34,113 nucleotides of DNA, taken from positions 1 to 34,113 of the forward strand of contig CAMOUQ010000014.1 of NCBI GenBank assembly GCA_946626595.1, read 5' to 3'. The stretch comes from an uncultured Prevotellaceae bacterium (GTDB taxonomy: Bacteria > Bacteroidota > Bacteroidia > Bacteroidales > Bacteroidaceae). Within the stretch, counting starts at the first letter, position 1. Every line of letters starts with the position of its first letter. Below, one piece after another: positions 33,679 through 34,113 of the stretch. Both the position numbers and the translations under genes were made by a program. The notes below the pieces were generated by a model. That model ran no database searches. It was given only the letters and a program-made list of their open reading frames with translations, and was not told where the DNA came from.

Positions 33679-34113
33679 ATGATAAAGCTACGCGGAATCA
33701 CCAAGAGTTTCGATACCCTGCAGGTGCTGAAGGGCATCGACCTGGACATTGCCCAGGGGGAAATCGTCAGCATCGTCGGACCGAGCGGTGCCGGCAAGAC
33801 CACATTGCTGCAGATTATGGGCACGCTGGACAAGGCCGACTCGGGCAGTGTGGAGATTGACGGCGTGGACATCAGCCGCATGTCGCAAAGCAAATTGGCA
33901 CGCTTCCGCAACCAGCGCATCGGTTTCGTATTCCAGTTCCACCAGTTGCTGCCCGAATTCACGGCTCTGGAGAATGTCATGATACCGGCATTCATCGGTG
34001 GAATGGGCAAAAAAGATGCCCGCCGACGCGCCGAGGAACTTCTGGCCTTCATGGGGCTGTCGGACCGTGCCGAGCACAAGCCCAACGAACTTTCGGGTGG
34101 CGAGAAGCAGCGC
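33679..34113 (+). CDS. lolD: ABC transporter ATP-binding protein, LolD-like (5' part)
   Basis: The first 145 residues of an ATPase that runs off the window end. Walker A GPSGAGKT is at residues 34-41, the Q-loop Gln86 in [10 protein letters not shown], and the signature LSGGEKQR at 138-145, where the window ends. [18 protein letters not shown] is typical of LolD, which powers release of lipoproteins from the inner membrane. The related MacB-type ATPases share much of this pattern, and the permease genes are outside the window, so the assignment to LolD rather than MacB is likely but not certain. It starts 5 bases after cvfB, so they may be cotranscribed. Confidence 0.85.
   Translation, partial: MIKLRGITKSFDTLQVLKGIDLDIAQGEIVSIVGPSGAGKTTLLQIMGTLDKADSGSVEIDGVDISRMSQSKLARFRNQRIGFVFQFHQLLPEFTALENVMIPAFIGGMGKKDARRRAEELLAFMGLSDRAEHKPNELSGGEKQR

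Overview
The window looks like a chromosomal segment of a Bacteroidales bacterium, most likely a Prevotella-type species. The reasons are the Bacteroidetes -7 promoter motif TAnnTTTG at several gene starts, the near absence of Shine-Dalgarno sequences, a type III glutamine synthetase, a PorT-type type IX secretion protein, a V-type ATPase operon containing the DUF2764 subunit, and moderately high G+C coding DNA separated by very A+T-rich spacers. The genus is inference. Almost all genes are core metabolism. I see no phage, transposase, CRISPR array, tRNA or rRNA.

Layout. 1-305: 3' end of cobS. 306-776: gene-free, with a four-copy array of 16-bp palindromes and two hairpins. 777-1283 (-): small lipoprotein. 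1378-8946 (-): V-type ATPase operon E, DUF2764, A, B, D, I, K in transcription order. 9068-9232 (-): 54-residue 2x[4Fe-4S] ferredoxin. 9421-10182 (+): porT-like outer membrane protein. 10170-17273 (-): four glutamine-dependent enzymes, pyrG, a purF-like amidophosphoribosyltransferase, glmS and asnB. 17274-17693: gene-free, with the pyrG promoter, short repeats and a second palindrome array. 17694-20048 (-): glnK, amt and a small outer membrane barrel. 20299-30481 (+): gltB, gltD, dapF, dapL and glnN. 30531-32178 (-): a two-gene split 5'-nucleotidase. 32372-34113 (+): rplS, a cvfB-like gene and the start of a lolD-like ABC ATPase.

How the genes fit together. From 10 to 30 kb the window is a nitrogen-assimilation hub. 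Ammonium enters through Amt under P-II (GlnK) control, is fixed by GlnN, and is passed to glutamate by GltB/GltD. Glutamine amide nitrogen is then spent by PyrG, PurF, GlmS and AsnB. DapL takes its amino group from glutamate, and DapF completes meso-diaminopimelate for peptidoglycan. The glnK and gltB operons diverge from one 250-bp control region carrying two opposed TAnnTTTG promoters and a perfect 14-bp palindrome just downstream of the glnK promoter.

The most unusual content is small repeat structure rather than new proteins. Two distant arrays of 16-bp palindromes share an exact 22-bp period, and their arms differ by a compensated base pair. A ~71-bp palindromic element flanked by 12-bp direct repeats has removed the purF stop codon and added 11 residues. 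A 27-bp perfect inverted repeat made of octamers surrounds the porT start. The same octamer encodes the identical hydrophobic core LIFSFSHFLI in two unrelated signal peptides. Tandem 7- or 8-mers sit a few bases upstream of five start codons.
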